DNA from: CAYFWF01 sp964346815
GTDB taxonomy: Bacteria; Acidobacteriota; Aminicenantia; Aminicenantales; Aminicenantaceae
Assembly: GCA_964346815.1 (NCBI GenBank)
Contig: CAYFWF010000003.1
Coordinates: 316,253-380,252 of the forward strand
Direction: 5' to 3'
Length of the DNA: 64,000 bases
A program made the translations under genes and the position numbers. Position 1 is the first letter of the stretch. Each line of letters begins with the position of its first letter. The notes under the pieces are model-generated. The model was not told the DNA's origin. It did not search any database and worked only from the letters and a program-made list of their open reading frames with translations. This document shows, one piece after another, positions 34,772 to 44,474 of this stretch.

Positions 34772-37429
34772 ATGACCGAAAAATATCACAAAGCTCCTTA
34801 TATTCTGGAAAAATTACTCTCTAGTATTTTAACCGCTTCAGATAGGGAAGGCTTATGCGGTGATTTTGAAGAGATTTACAACGATATCATCTCCCAAAAG
34901 GGGAAGGGCAGGGCGAGCTTTTGGTACACAAAGCAGGTTTTATCTTCTTTACCTCGCTATTTCATTCACTTAACCTTATGGAGATCTTTCATTCTGGTCA
35001 AGTCTCTGCTGTTTGCTTTCCGTAGAGTCAGAAGACTCCAGCTCACCTCCACTATCAATATCGCTGGTCTTGCCATAGGCCTCGCCTTTTTTGCCTTGTT
35101 GGTGGCTTTTATCCGGGACGAGCTGACTTTCGACCTCTTTCACGAGAAATCGGATCAGATATACATCCTGACCAGCGAATTCCGGGACCATTTTGTAGGT
35201 GGCAGCCATCACTTCATCGCTGAAATGTTGGAGGCTGAATTTCCTGAGGTCGGTCGTACACTTCGTCTTGCCACGCACAGCAAGCCCGTCCGCCGTGAAA
35301 ACAGAACCTTGGTTAAGGAGATTATCTTTTCGGATCCTGAATTTTTTGATTTTTTTTCGTTCCCTTTATCTAGCGGCGACCCGGCTCAGGTGCTGAAGGA
35401 TCCGCATCAAATTGTGATCTCCGCTTCTGTGGTAGAAGCATTTTATAGCGGAACCGATCCTCTGGGAAAGACAATCTCAGTACTTCTCAGAGGGGAATAT
35501 CGAGATTTTATTGTTTCTGGAATCGTAGAGAGAATTCCCGGCAATTCCAGCCTTCAATTCGATTGCATTCTTCCCTATAGACATGTTTTCGATGCCTTTG
35601 AAATCGACCCGAATAACAACGATTTTGTGACTCTGCCCCTATTCACCACAACGTTTTTAGAACTGCCTGATAAAAAAACAGCGGAATCTCTCATAAGAAA
35701 ATTGCCGGATTTCAGCGACAGACTGTATGGTTCCATGTGGAGGCGGGTGAACATGGATCCTCCCAAGCAGGGCTTCAGTCTCCTGAACTTACCCGATTAT
35801 CACTTAGGAGAAATCGGCGTTGGTGTTTTTATCGCGCGTAGCCGACCTGTCTTCTCGATCATCCTAACCGGAATCGCGCTTCTCGTACTGATTCTAGCCT
35901 GTTTCAATTCGGTCAATTTCTCTCTAGCCCACAGCTTTAACCGCTTTAAAGAGATTGGCGTTCGGAAGGTCATCGGTGCTCGCAAAGAACAGCTTATTGG
36001 TCAACTGCTGACAGAATCCTTCTTGCACGGTAGCGCGTCGTTTGTTCTCGGGGTCCTCCTAGCCTCCCTACTGATCCCTTTATTTAGCACCATGACCGGA
36101 AAAAATCTCACTCTATCCATACTCCTTCATCCCCAGACCCTGATGGTTGTCCTTCTGGCTGTTCTGGTAATCAGCCTCTTCACAGGGATTTATCCAGCCC
36201 TGCGGCTGTCCAGCTTCCCTGTAACAGAGATTTTCCGGGGGCGTTTCAGTTTCCGTCAAAAAGGAATTCTTTCACAGATTTTGATCGTATTCCAGTTCGC
36301 CATTTCGCTCTTTTTCCTCATCGGTTCCCTGGTCATGGTCCGCCAGCTCCACTTTATATCTGCAGCAGATCTGGGCTATGTGCCTGAGGAAATTCTCATT
36401 GTCCATACTCAGGTCTCCCAGGAAAAACCGGATGAGGGAGTGAGCCTTCTGGAGATATTCCGCACCGAACTCCAATCCGATACTCGGATTTTAGCTATCA
36501 GCGGGGATTCGGGGACAGTAGGAGACCGCTATGGAGGAGTGCTCCGCCGATTTGACAGGGAAGGAATCGAATATGAGGTGGAAGCCTATTTGATAGATCC
36601 TCACTACAGGAAAACATTGGAAATTCCTCTTGTCGGTGGAAGGGACCTGTCAGCAGAGCACTCTGTCGACGCCCTGGAAGGAGTCTTGGTGAACGAGGCT
36701 TTTGTCCGGGAATTCGGGCTCGTGGATCCGATCGGACGGCACTTTTCCGATTTTGCAGTCGATAAATTCCCTCCGGAGTACACATTCGATCCACTGATTG
36801 TAGGAGTGATTCAGGATTTTCATGTGCGTTCACTTCATGACCCGATCACTCCGATGGCCTTTGGCCTGAGAGGCTTTCCTCCAATTCAACGTTACAGAAA
36901 TATCTTGGTTAAAGTCAGACCCGGAGAGGAGGGTGCTGTTCTTGAGGAGTTGGAAAGAATCTGGAAAAGGCTTCGCCCCGAGCTTCCCTTCATCGGCATA
37001 TTTTTGGAAGACATGCTGAGCCGAGAATATAGACGAGAAAGGAGTTGGGGACAGATTGTAGGATGGTCTGCGGGTTTCTCATTGTTTATTGCCTGCATGG
37101 GACTTTTCGGATTGACCGCTGTGAAAGTGGCCCAGAGAAAAAAAGAAACCGGTATCCGTAAAGTTTTGGGCGCCACTCCATCCGATGTCCTTTTTCTTTT
37201 TTCCAAGGATTTGTTGAAATGGGTAGCTCTGGCCAACTTGCTGTCTTGGCCGATCGCTTTCGTTGCGGCCAGAAAGTGGTTGAACAACTTTGCCTATCGG
37301 ATCGATATCGAGATTTGGGTGTTCGTAGCGGCTGGAATCTTGTCTTTTTTCATCGCCGTATTGACGATGAGCTGGCATATCCTCAGGGCAATTTTTTCAG
37401 ATCCTGTCCGCGCCCTCCGCTATGAATGA
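34772..37429 (+). CDS. ADOP-type permease with prefix domain
   Basis: 885 residues from ATG 34772, which follows the PadR stop by five bases; the upstream in-frame start at 34736 lies inside padR. Residues 1-75 form the prefix domain (YILEKLLSSIL..GLCGDFEEIYNDI). Membrane helix at about 95-118. FtsX signatures KEIGVRKVIGA and KETGIRKVLGA. It ends ALRYE. More diverged than the other copies, with polar changes such as CFNSVNFSLAHSFNRF where the others have CINFMNLTTARS, so it may have another partner or substrate. The 3' end has a relic copy at 38926. Confidence 0.88.
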   Translation: MTEKYHKAPYILEKLLSSILTASDREGLCGDFEEIYNDIISQKGKGRASFWYTKQVLSSLPRYFIHLTLWRSFILVKSLLFAFRRVRRLQLTSTINIAGLAIGLAFFALLVAFIRDELTFDLFHEKSDQIYILTSEFRDHFVGGSHHFIAEMLEAEFPEVGRTLRLATHSKPVRRENRTLVKEIIFSDPEFFDFFSFPLSSGDPAQVLKDPHQIVISASVVEAFYSGTDPLGKTISVLLRGEYRDFIVSGIVERIPGNSSLQFDCILPYRHVFDAFEIDPNNNDFVTLPLFTTTFLELPDKKTAESLIRKLPDFSDRLYGSMWRRVNMDPPKQGFSLLNLPDYHLGEIGVGVFIARSRPVFSIILTGIALLVLILACFNSVNFSLAHSFNRFKEIGVRKVIGARKEQLIGQLLTESFLHGSASFVLGVLLASLLIPLFSTMTGKNLTLSILLHPQTLMVVLLAVLVISLFTGIYPALRLSSFPVTEIFRGRFSFRQKGILSQILIVFQFAISLFFLIGSLVMVRQLHFISAADLGYVPEEILIVHTQVSQEKPDEGVSLLEIFRTELQSDTRILAISGDSGTVGDRYGGVLRRFDREGIEYEVEAYLIDPHYRKTLEIPLVGGRDLSAEHSVDALEGVLVNEAFVREFGLVDPIGRHFSDFAVDKFPPEYTFDPLIVGVIQDFHVRSLHDPITPMAFGLRGFPPIQRYRNILVKVRPGEEGAVLEELERIWKRLRPELPFIGIFLEDMLSREYRRERSWGQIVGWSAGFSLFIACMGLFGLTAVKVAQRKKETGIRKVLGATPSDVLFLFSKDLLKWVALANLLSWPIAFVAARKWLNNFAYRIDIEIWVFVAAGILSFFIAVLTMSWHILRAIFSDPVRALRYE

Positions 37430-37478
37430 GAGTAGCTTTGTTTCTTTTTACAACAATTTGGAATCAGCGTGAGCGACG

Positions 37479-37507
37479 TTGATCGATGAACTCGTTCCAT
37501 CTATAAT
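37479..37507 (+). promoter_or_regulatory. Promoter of the amidohydrolase gene
   Basis: TTGATC (37479-37484), 17 bases, perfect TATAAT (37502-37507). Start near 37514, leader of about 50 bases to ATG 37564. Confidence 0.5.
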
Positions 37508-37563
37508 TGAGTAGAGTTGAGATTCTGTCTCGACTAGAAAATTTCAAAGAAGGAGAAGAGGAT

Positions 37564-38913
37564 ATGAAACGCCAATTTCTGTCCTTATTTATTCATATTC
37601 CTGTGATGGCATTCATTCTGATCTATTCGCTTGCCTTTGCTAATTCCGATCAAACCAAAACGCTCACGGTCAACTCCGGGCGGCTGGAACAAAGAATAGA
37701 AAAACTGGCAGAGTACGGAAAAACACCGGAGGGCGGAGTGAACAGGGTGGCTTTCAGCGATGAAGATATCCAGAGCCGCCAATACATTCTCTCGCTGATG
37801 AAAGAAGCCGGATTGAAAATCCATATCGATGAAGCCGGAAATATCATCGGACGCAGAGAAGGTACGAACCCCTCCCTTCCTCCTATCGTCTTTGGCTCAC
37901 ATACGGATACAGTTCCTCATGGCGGTAAATACGATGGGGCTGTGGGCGTTCTCGGGGCTATCGAATGTGTTCAGGTCTTATCTGAGAATTCCGTCAAAAC
38001 CCGCCATCCCTTGGAGGCCATCGTTTTTACAGATGAAGAAGGCGGTCTCATAGGCAGTAAAGCCATCATCGGAACCCTGACATCCGAAGCTCTCTCAGTT
38101 ACAAGCCACAGCGGCAAAACGGTTCGTGAGGGCATTATTTCTCTCGGAGGCAGTCCGGATGCCCTGGATAAGGCAGTCAGAAAAAAAGGCGACCTTTCAG
38201 CCTTTGTCGAAATACATATCGAACAAGGAAGTACTCTTGCTTCCAAAAGCATCGATATCGGTGTTGTGGAAGGAATCGTCGGGATTAACTGGTGGAATGT
38301 GACTATTGAAGGATTCGCCAATCATGCAGGCACGACTCCTATGAACAAAAGGCAGGATGCTCTTCTGGCAGCCGCTCACCTGATTATCGCTGTGAATAAG
38401 GCAGTGACAAGTGTGCCTGGGAGTCAAGTGGGGACGGTTGGCCGGATCAAGGCTGAGCCGGGCGCTCCCAATGTCATTCCAGGAAAAGTGGTCATGAGCC
38501 TCGAACTCCGGGACCTATCAGCCGAAAAAATCGACTCCCTTTACCAGAAAATTGTGAAGGAAGCAGAATTCATTGCAGGAAAAACGAACACGGAGATCTC
38601 GTTTTCTCCGATAGAGGCTACGGCCGTTCCTACTCCCACCGATCCTTCGATCAGAGAGATCATCGCTGAATCTGCAGAGGAGCGGGGCTTGAGTAGTCTT
38701 TTCATGCCCAGCGGCGCGGGCCATGATGCCCAGAACATGGCAAAGATTGCTCCTACTGGAATGATCTTTGTCCCATCCATAGGTGGGATCAGCCATTCTC
38801 CAAAAGAATTTACTCCTATAAAGGATATTGTCAATGGGGCCAATATCCTTCTGCATTCGATTCTTAAAATTGACCGGATTTTTAATAAAAGTCAAAGTTC
38901 CCTGCGCCGATAA
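37564..38913 (+). CDS. Secreted M20-type Zn-dependent amidohydrolase (AllC/hydantoinase-like)
   Basis: 449 residues from ATG 37564 (GAGGAT upstream). Signal peptide about 1-26 (LIYSLAFA). Metal-site motifs of the carbamoylase/allantoate amidohydrolase branch of M20: GSHTDTVPHGGKYDGA (His and Asp ligands), TDEEGG (catalytic and ligand Glu), HIEQG (His ligand), and near the end SGAGHDAQNMA. These enzymes hydrolyse N-carbamoyl or N-acyl amino acids and allantoate with two Zn or Mn ions. Most relatives are cytosolic, so the signal peptide is notable. Its own promoter lies upstream; a permease relic follows at 38926. Substrate not predictable. Confidence 0.88.
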   Translation: MKRQFLSLFIHIPVMAFILIYSLAFANSDQTKTLTVNSGRLEQRIEKLAEYGKTPEGGVNRVAFSDEDIQSRQYILSLMKEAGLKIHIDEAGNIIGRREGTNPSLPPIVFGSHTDTVPHGGKYDGAVGVLGAIECVQVLSENSVKTRHPLEAIVFTDEEGGLIGSKAIIGTLTSEALSVTSHSGKTVREGIISLGGSPDALDKAVRKKGDLSAFVEIHIEQGSTLASKSIDIGVVEGIVGINWWNVTIEGFANHAGTTPMNKRQDALLAAAHLIIAVNKAVTSVPGSQVGTVGRIKAEPGAPNVIPGKVVMSLELRDLSAEKIDSLYQKIVKEAEFIAGKTNTEISFSPIEATAVPTPTDPSIREIIAESAEERGLSSLFMPSGAGHDAQNMAKIAPTGMIFVPSIGGISHSPKEFTPIKDIVNGANILLHSILKIDRIFNKSQSSLRR

Positions 38914-38925
38914 TAATAACGGCTT

Positions 38926-38979
38926 GAGTATTTTTTTCTCATCGCCGGATTGACGATTAGCTTGCTTATCCTCAAGTTA
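38926..38979 (+). pseudogene. Relic of an ADOP permease 3' end
   Basis: Bases 38940-38974 match 37351-37385 inside the permease end at 31 of 35 positions; translated, FFLIAGLTISLLIL against FFIAVLTMSWHIL. Only this helix piece is left. The amidohydrolase gene thus lies between a permease 3' end and a decayed copy of the same stretch. The remainder of 38914-39084 shows nothing else. Confidence 0.5.
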
Positions 38980-39084
38980 GAATCATGGATTTTTCAAAAC
39001 CAAAATGTATCAGGGCAGGGAAATCCCATTAGAATCCATCAAAATGAGGGTTTTCCTCTCACAGAGATGTTTTCTCTTCTATTA

Positions 39085-40806
39085 TTATTTTTGGTTGTTA
39101 TTCCCTCGGTCTGCACCAAGTCTTTTCAACGCTTCTTGCGCATAGAGACGGACCTCATGATCATCATCATCGATGGCCCTTTTCAAGGCAGTCAGCGCCT
39201 TTTTGGAGCCTATTTTAAGAAAAGTCACCATAATTTCCCGCTTGACATGAACATTCAAGCCATCTTCTTTCAGGATACTGAGAAGCGGATCCACTGCCTT
39301 TTCCGAACCAAGATCTCCCAAAGCAGTCACGACCGCTTTGCGGTTCCATGAATTAGGCACATCCAGAGCTGCGATCAAAGAATCCAGGGCTTCGAGTGAA
39401 CCAATCCTTCCCAATGCAGTCACTGCCTGATAGAACACTGGTCCAGACTCATCTTTAAGCATTGTGATCAGCGGACCCACTGATTTTTCAGCTCTTATCT
39501 TCCCTAGAGCACCTGCAGCATCCCAGCGGACATTGCTGTTTTTATCCTCGAGACTCTCGATCAAAGGATCCGTTGCTCTGGCCGATCCGATTCTGCCCAG
39601 GACAGAGGCTGCAATTTGACGCAGAGAAGGGTCAGGATCTTCGAGAAGGTCTATCAAAGGATCGACCGCCTGTTCACCTATTCTTTCCAGTGCTCCAACG
39701 TAAGGACGGCGGAAATGCCAGTTATCGGTCAAACGAAGGGCCCGGATATATTTCTCTGCTTGGCTTTCCGAATCGGCCGAATTTATCTCGTCAGGAATCT
39801 TGGGAAGTGCATGAGAACGAACATAAAGATGCGAAAGCCCTGCCAGCAACAGAATGTAAATAGAAAGAACCGCCGCGATCTCTCCCTTCCGCTCTGGAAT
39901 TTTCTTTTTAAAAAGAAGGCGTGATGGGATCGTACATAAGTTCGAAATGAACTTTGGCAGCGGAAAAAGAAAAGGAGTTTTGGAGCTGTATATTTTGTAT
40001 TGTTCTCCTAGCTGTTTCTTCATCTTTCTCTCTTCAAGAAGCGCAACGCCGACGATGATCATGGCTGAAAGAAGCCACGGAAGGGAAGCGGCAATCCCCC
40101 AGGACCTTTTGGGATACTGCACTCTCATCAAGGCCAGGAGCATTCCGTAGCTCCATATGATCCATCCTAAATACTGCGGATGGCGGGATATCCTGTAGAT
40201 CCAGAAATCCGCCATATTCTTTTTTCGCTGCCTTGAGACAAACCAGGTGAAAGTGCCCAGGATAAAGAGTAAAAGCCCTATTCCCATGACCGAATAGACC
40301 AGGGGATAATGAATATCGACTCCTATCTTTAAAAAAAGAGATCTCAGAAGACTATAGGGAAGATAGACAATATCTCCCAGCTGTCCCACATTAAAAGAAA
40401 TATCCAGAACCGGCATCCACACGACATTGAGCACACCCAGTCCAGCGAGAAAGAACATAACCGTAGCGAACTGAGCAAAAACAGGAAGAAAGAGCATCAG
40501 AGCCCCGGCAGAGGCAAATCCTCTTTTGCCGGTTATAAAACCAGCTGCAATGAGCACGACCATAAGTCCGAAACAGATATATCCAATTGATCTCAGGTGG
40601 TAGTGGCTTATGAACATCTCGGTGCGCAAAACAGCCGACTCGTCAGCATGGGAATCGCCGTCTAAAGCGGGAACTTTGCCGTACAGAGCCTTGTTTAAAA
40701 GCCCAGGGAGCTCCACAGAGGCAAAAGTCAGGCCGATGCTGAAAATCACAGCTAAAAGTATCAACATAATTCTGGAGGTCCATTTTTTATCCATTTTTTC
40801 CTTCAT
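39085..40806 (-). CDS. Membrane methyltransferase-like protein fused to HEAT repeats
   Basis: 573 residues (start uncertain: ATG 40806 or 40794). The N-terminal 320 residues hold seven or so membrane helices with an isoprenylcysteine/phospholipid methyltransferase-type core: YRISRHPQYLGWIIWSYGML (the RHPxYxG signature), later LLEERKMKKQLGEQYKIYSS. The C-terminal 230 residues hold six HEAT/PBS-lyase-like repeats (VDPLIDLLEDPDPSLRQIAA, ATDPLIESLEDKNSNVRWDA, VGPLITMLKDESGPVF). ICMT-like enzymes use S-adenosylmethionine at the membrane. The HEAT arm probably recruits a protein or is itself the substrate. The fusion is uncommon. The gene diverges from the PadR at 41017. Confidence 0.8.
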   Translation of the reverse strand: MKEKMDKKWTSRIMLILLAVIFSIGLTFASVELPGLLNKALYGKVPALDGDSHADESAVLRTEMFISHYHLRSIGYICFGLMVVLIAAGFITGKRGFASAGALMLFLPVFAQFATVMFFLAGLGVLNVVWMPVLDISFNVGQLGDIVYLPYSLLRSLFLKIGVDIHYPLVYSVMGIGLLLFILGTFTWFVSRQRKKNMADFWIYRISRHPQYLGWIIWSYGMLLALMRVQYPKRSWGIAASLPWLLSAMIIVGVALLEERKMKKQLGEQYKIYSSKTPFLFPLPKFISNLCTIPSRLLFKKKIPERKGEIAAVLSIYILLLAGLSHLYVRSHALPKIPDEINSADSESQAEKYIRALRLTDNWHFRRPYVGALERIGEQAVDPLIDLLEDPDPSLRQIAASVLGRIGSARATDPLIESLEDKNSNVRWDAAGALGKIRAEKSVGPLITMLKDESGPVFYQAVTALGRIGSLEALDSLIAALDVPNSWNRKAVVTALGDLGSEKAVDPLLSILKEDGLNVHVKREIMVTFLKIGSKKALTALKRAIDDDDHEVRLYAQEALKRLGADRGNNNQK

Positions 40807-40875
40807 TTTCTCCAATTATCACAGAGATTCTGGCCAAAGGCAACTTAAGAGATTCTTAAAAAGAGGTAATGAACA

Positions 40876-40913
40876 TGTTCAAAAGCGAACGATTGATGTA
40901 TAAGAAGTGAACA
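40876..40913. promoter_or_regulatory. Tandem activator sites (UAS pair D)
   Basis: TGTTC-AAAAGC-GAACG (40876-40891) followed by GTATA-AGAAGT-GAACA (40898-40913), here 22 bp apart and the second with only a good right half. They lie 53 bases upstream of the sigma-54-like element at 40967. The weakest pair of the five. Confidence 0.4.
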
Positions 40914-40964
40914 ATTTTCCCCTGTATGAAACCTTTCTTTATAGGCTTTGCCTGAAATTTTCAA

Positions 40965-40981
40965 TTGGCATGAAATAGGCA
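40965..40981 (+). promoter_or_regulatory. Probable sigma-54 promoter of PadR-permease operon 41017
   Basis: TTGGCA (40965-40970) with GG and the downstream GC (40979-40980) 10 bases apart; the -12 part reads AGGCA instead of TTGCA. Spacing and the UAS pair support it. Start near 40991, leader about 26 bases. Confidence 0.45.
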
Positions 40982-41016
40982 TAGATTACGAATGTATCTT
41001 CGAATACGAGGCAAAA

Positions 41017-41355
41017 ATGATATCGAAAACATTGATGGCAGCATCGACAAGACCTATTATTCTGGCGATTCTATCAAGAGGAGAGGATTACGGCTACAGT
41101 ATAATCCAGAAAGTCAAAGACATTTCAGGAGGGCATCTCGAATGGAGAGATGGCATGCTTTATCCGGTTTTGCAGAGAATGGAAATGGACGGCCTGATCG
41201 CTTCTGAATGGAAACTCTCTGGAGAAAGCCGGCCACGGCGCTACTACACCATCACTGAAAGAGGGCGTAAGGAACTGGCATCAGAACTTGTGAGTTGGCG
41301 GAATATCTGGCAGGCATTGACCCGGCTTGCGGAACCGATTCTGGTCGAGGATTGA
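41017..41355 (+). CDS. PadR-family transcriptional regulator, longer subtype
   Basis: 112 residues from ATG 41017 (GAGG five bases upstream, the same GAGGCAAAA context as the PadR at 6851; an upstream frame from 40948 would span the promoter). Helix STRPIILAILSRGEDYGYSI, recognition region EWRDGMLYPVLQRMEMDGLI, wing ESRPRRYYTITERG, and dimer helix ELVSWRNIWQALTRL. This is the classic PadR-1 type, different from the short form of the other three. It precedes the permease by 16 bases in one operon. A ligand-responsive repressor by family; the ligand is unknown. Confidence 0.9.
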   Translation: MISKTLMAASTRPIILAILSRGEDYGYSIIQKVKDISGGHLEWRDGMLYPVLQRMEMDGLIASEWKLSGESRPRRYYTITERGRKELASELVSWRNIWQALTRLAEPILVED

Positions 41356-41371
41356 AAAAACAGGAGGAACC

Positions 41372-44014
41372 ATGTTCGATCTGGAAAAAGAAATCAGAAA
41401 ATGGAGAAAAAGCCTTTACAAACATGAAGTGCTCGAGGACGGGCTCATTGCAGATATCGAGCTCCATCTTCGCGACGCCTACAAAACCATGAGACAAGCA
41501 GGCTGTCCAGAAGAGGAGGCTTTCCGTCAGGCTATCGCCCGGGTAGGGACTGCTGAAAGCATTGCCGCTGAATTTAGAAAAAACCGGCTCGTCATGATCA
41601 ACCGACGCTCCCCATTCCGTCCCGGCCGCTTCATGCCCGCCCTGGTCTGGAATTATATAAAGACAACTGTGCGCACAATCCGCCATCAGAAAGGATACTC
41701 CTTTATCAACATCTCCGGTTTGGCCATAGGCCTTACTGTCTGTATGTTGATCTTTCTCTGGGTGATGGACGAATGGAGCTTCGACCGTTTCAACACAAAC
41801 GCCAGCCGAATCTACCGGGTTTACCGCGACGAATCTGCCACACAGGAGGATTCCACAAGTGCTCTGACTCCTCCACCTATGGCCGCTGCTCTAAAAAGGG
41901 ATTTCCCTGAAATCATCAGAACTACCCGTTTCGGCTCCTGGCACAGACAGCTTGTAACTTATAAGGACAAAAGCTTCAACGAAACCCGGTTCATGCACGT
42001 GGATCCTGATTTCCAGTTCATGTTTTCCTTCCCTCTGGTAAAGGGAGATCCCGAGACCGTACTCTCCAATCCTTACTCAGTCATCCTCACAGAAACCACA
42101 GTTGCCAAGTATTTCGGTGATGAGGACCCTATCGGAAAGATTCTGACGGTCAACAACTCTTATGATGTAATGGTCACAGGCGTCATCCAGAATGAATCAT
42201 TGAACTCAAGCCTGGAGTTCGACCTCCTGTCTCCATTTGAAATCCTCCTCAAGGAATCAATCGGGCAAGACAACGCAGAGAACTGGGGATTCAATTCCTT
42301 TGGAACCTACGTCATGCTGGAACAATTCGCCTCTGCCGAGAATCTCAACCATAAACTCACAGGTTACCTTAAAAAATATGTCGAGGAAGACACAGACGAG
42401 CTGGTTCTTCAGCGTCTAACCGACATCCATCTGTTCTCCAACCTGGGCCACGATCTCCGCAGCCGGGGCGACATTAAGTACGTCTGGATCTTCAGTGCCT
42501 TGGCGGTATTCGTCCTGATGATTGCCTGCGTCAATTTTATGAATCTCACCACCGCCCGCTCTGCCAACCGGGCCAGGGAAGTCGGGCTGAGGAAAGTGGT
42601 TGGAGCCCAGAGATCCCAACTCATCCGGCAGTTTTTTGGAGAATCCATACTGATGGCACTCATCGGACTTGTGATCGCACTGATTCTCCTGGAACTTCTG
42701 CTTCCGCTATTCAACTCACTTTCTGGCAAACAGCTCACCTCAGGCTGGTGGGATAATCCCACCATGTTGCTCGGATTTATCGGACTGGCCCTGGTGACCG
42801 GCATTCTATCGGGCGGCTATCCAGCCCTTTTCCTGTCTTCTTTCCAGCCGATCCGGATCCTCAAAAATATGGTGAGCCCGTCCGGGGCTAACCCGCTTTT
42901 CAGAAAGGTGCTGGTTATTTTCCAGTTCTCATTATCTGTTTTTCTGATCATCGGGACACTCATAATTTCCCGCCAGCTCTCCTACATGAGAAACATAGAT
43001 CTGGGATTTAACCAGGAACACATTATCCATTTGAGCATCCACGGTGAACTCCACGAAAAGTACGGTGCTATCCGGGAGCGGTTTCTCCAAAATCCAGATG
43101 TCCTCCATGTTACTGCTTCTATGGCTCTACCGACCAATATCCAGAGCAGTCCCGGCACCCCCATGTGGGAGGGGAAATCCCCGGATGTAAAGATGGAGAT
43201 CAAAGCGGACTTTGTGGATTATGACTACATCGAGACTTTTGAAATTCCGCTGGTTGAAGGCAGAAGCTTTTCTCGTGAATATGCCACCGACCAGGAAAAA
43301 GCCTTCATCGTCAATCAGGAAGCGGCAAAGCGAATGGGGCTCGAGAGTCCGGTTGTGGGAAAAAAATTCGGATTCTGGGATATCGACGGACAGATCATCG
43401 GCGTCATGAAGGATGCCCATTTCCAGAGCCTTCATCACAAGATCGAGCCGTTGGTCTTTAAAATGTTTCCTGCCTGGCTCAGACGCATGTATGTCAAGTT
43501 CCGTTCCGACAACGCAGCCGCCACTCTTTCCTCTCTGGAAAAGGCCTGGAGCGAGATGGATCTTGGATATCCGTTCGAGTATCGGTTTCTGGATGAGGAC
43601 TTCCAAAACTTGTATAATTTAGAGGCGACGCTGGGGAAAATCTTTCAGTCCGTCGCAGCCCTGGCTGTTTTTATCGCCTGTTTGGGGCTTTTCGGACTGG
43701 CCTCGTTCATCGCCGAACAGAGGACCCGGGAGATTGGAATACGCAAGGTTCTGGGCTCATCTACAGCAGGAATCATGGCGCTCCTCAACCGTGATTTTCT
43801 AAAATGGATAGCAGCGGCCAACCTCATCGCCTGGCCCATCGCATATTTCACCATGCAGGCATGGCTCCAGAAGTTTGCCTACCGGACCGAAATAACGATC
43901 TGGGTATTTGCTCTTTCAAGCGTGATCGGCTTGGCTGTTGCCCTGCTCACCGTCAGCCTCCAGACTTTGAAGGCTGCACGTACCGATCCTGTTATCAGCC
44001 TTAAATATGAGTAA
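41372..44014 (+). CDS. ADOP-type permease with HAAS-like prefix domain
   Basis: 880 residues from ATG 41372 (AGGAGG upstream). Residues 1-75 are a prefix of the first type, HAAS-like (DLEKEIRKWRKSL, ELHLRDAYKTMRQAGCPEEE, VGTAESIAAEF), different from that of the other PadR-linked copies. Membrane helix at about 103-128; FtsX signatures REVGLRKVVGA and REIGIRKVLGS; end ISLKYE. HAAS-type prefixes are thought to couple permeases to PadR or other signal proteins. Operon with the PadR just upstream. As for the others, no ATPase lies nearby. Confidence 0.9.
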   Translation: MFDLEKEIRKWRKSLYKHEVLEDGLIADIELHLRDAYKTMRQAGCPEEEAFRQAIARVGTAESIAAEFRKNRLVMINRRSPFRPGRFMPALVWNYIKTTVRTIRHQKGYSFINISGLAIGLTVCMLIFLWVMDEWSFDRFNTNASRIYRVYRDESATQEDSTSALTPPPMAAALKRDFPEIIRTTRFGSWHRQLVTYKDKSFNETRFMHVDPDFQFMFSFPLVKGDPETVLSNPYSVILTETTVAKYFGDEDPIGKILTVNNSYDVMVTGVIQNESLNSSLEFDLLSPFEILLKESIGQDNAENWGFNSFGTYVMLEQFASAENLNHKLTGYLKKYVEEDTDELVLQRLTDIHLFSNLGHDLRSRGDIKYVWIFSALAVFVLMIACVNFMNLTTARSANRAREVGLRKVVGAQRSQLIRQFFGESILMALIGLVIALILLELLLPLFNSLSGKQLTSGWWDNPTMLLGFIGLALVTGILSGGYPALFLSSFQPIRILKNMVSPSGANPLFRKVLVIFQFSLSVFLIIGTLIISRQLSYMRNIDLGFNQEHIIHLSIHGELHEKYGAIRERFLQNPDVLHVTASMALPTNIQSSPGTPMWEGKSPDVKMEIKADFVDYDYIETFEIPLVEGRSFSREYATDQEKAFIVNQEAAKRMGLESPVVGKKFGFWDIDGQIIGVMKDAHFQSLHHKIEPLVFKMFPAWLRRMYVKFRSDNAAATLSSLEKAWSEMDLGYPFEYRFLDEDFQNLYNLEATLGKIFQSVAALAVFIACLGLFGLASFIAEQRTREIGIRKVLGSSTAGIMALLNRDFLKWIAAANLIAWPIAYFTMQAWLQKFAYRTEITIWVFALSSVIGLAVALLTVSLQTLKAARTDPVISLKYE

Positions 44015-44024
44015 GTTTATGTGG

Positions 44025-44474
44025 TTAAGAAAGTGTTTTTGAAGTGTCAATCGAGAGAAGCTCAACCTCAAAATCCAATGCCTTTCCGGCCAATGGATGG
44101 TTAGCATCCAGTTTGACAAAATTATCATGAACCTCTTTGACTTTTACTGGAACAGATTTTCCATCTTCATTCATGAGTTGAAGCATCATGCCTTCTTTCG
44201 GAGAAATGTCTTCGGGAATCTTTTCCACAGGCATGTCTATCAGAAGATCCTCGTTATATGGGCCGAAACCTTCTTCCGGTTCCACAGTAAAATTTTTCTG
44301 TTCACCGGTTTCCATTCCGATCACTGCCTCATCCATGGCTTTGATCACTTGTCCAGCGCCGACTTCGAACTGGAGAGGCGCACGTTTCTTTGAGGAGTCG
44401 AAAATATCTCCGTTTTTAATGCGGCCTGTATAATGAAGTTTGATCTTGTCTCCTTTTTTTACTTTTTTCGCCAT
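44025..44474 (-). CDS. SlyD-like FKBP-type peptidyl-prolyl isomerase
   Basis: 149 residues from the second ATG (44474), which has GAGGAG six bases upstream, while the first ATG overlaps that site. The split FKBP domain of the SlyD type shows: KIKLHYTGRIKNGDIFDSS and PLQFEVGAGQVIKAMDEAVI in front, the insert-in-flap chaperone domain in the middle (PEEGFGPYNEDLLIDMPVE..), then LDANHPLAGKALDFEVELL. It isomerises Xaa-Pro bonds and chaperones folding in the cytosol. The His-rich metal-binding tail of E. coli SlyD is missing. A single gene, convergent with the permease, 10 bases apart. Confidence 0.93.
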   Translation of the reverse strand: MAKKVKKGDKIKLHYTGRIKNGDIFDSSKKRAPLQFEVGAGQVIKAMDEAVIGMETGEQKNFTVEPEEGFGPYNEDLLIDMPVEKIPEDISPKEGMMLQLMNEDGKSVPVKVKEVHDNFVKLDANHPLAGKALDFEVELLSIDTSKTLS

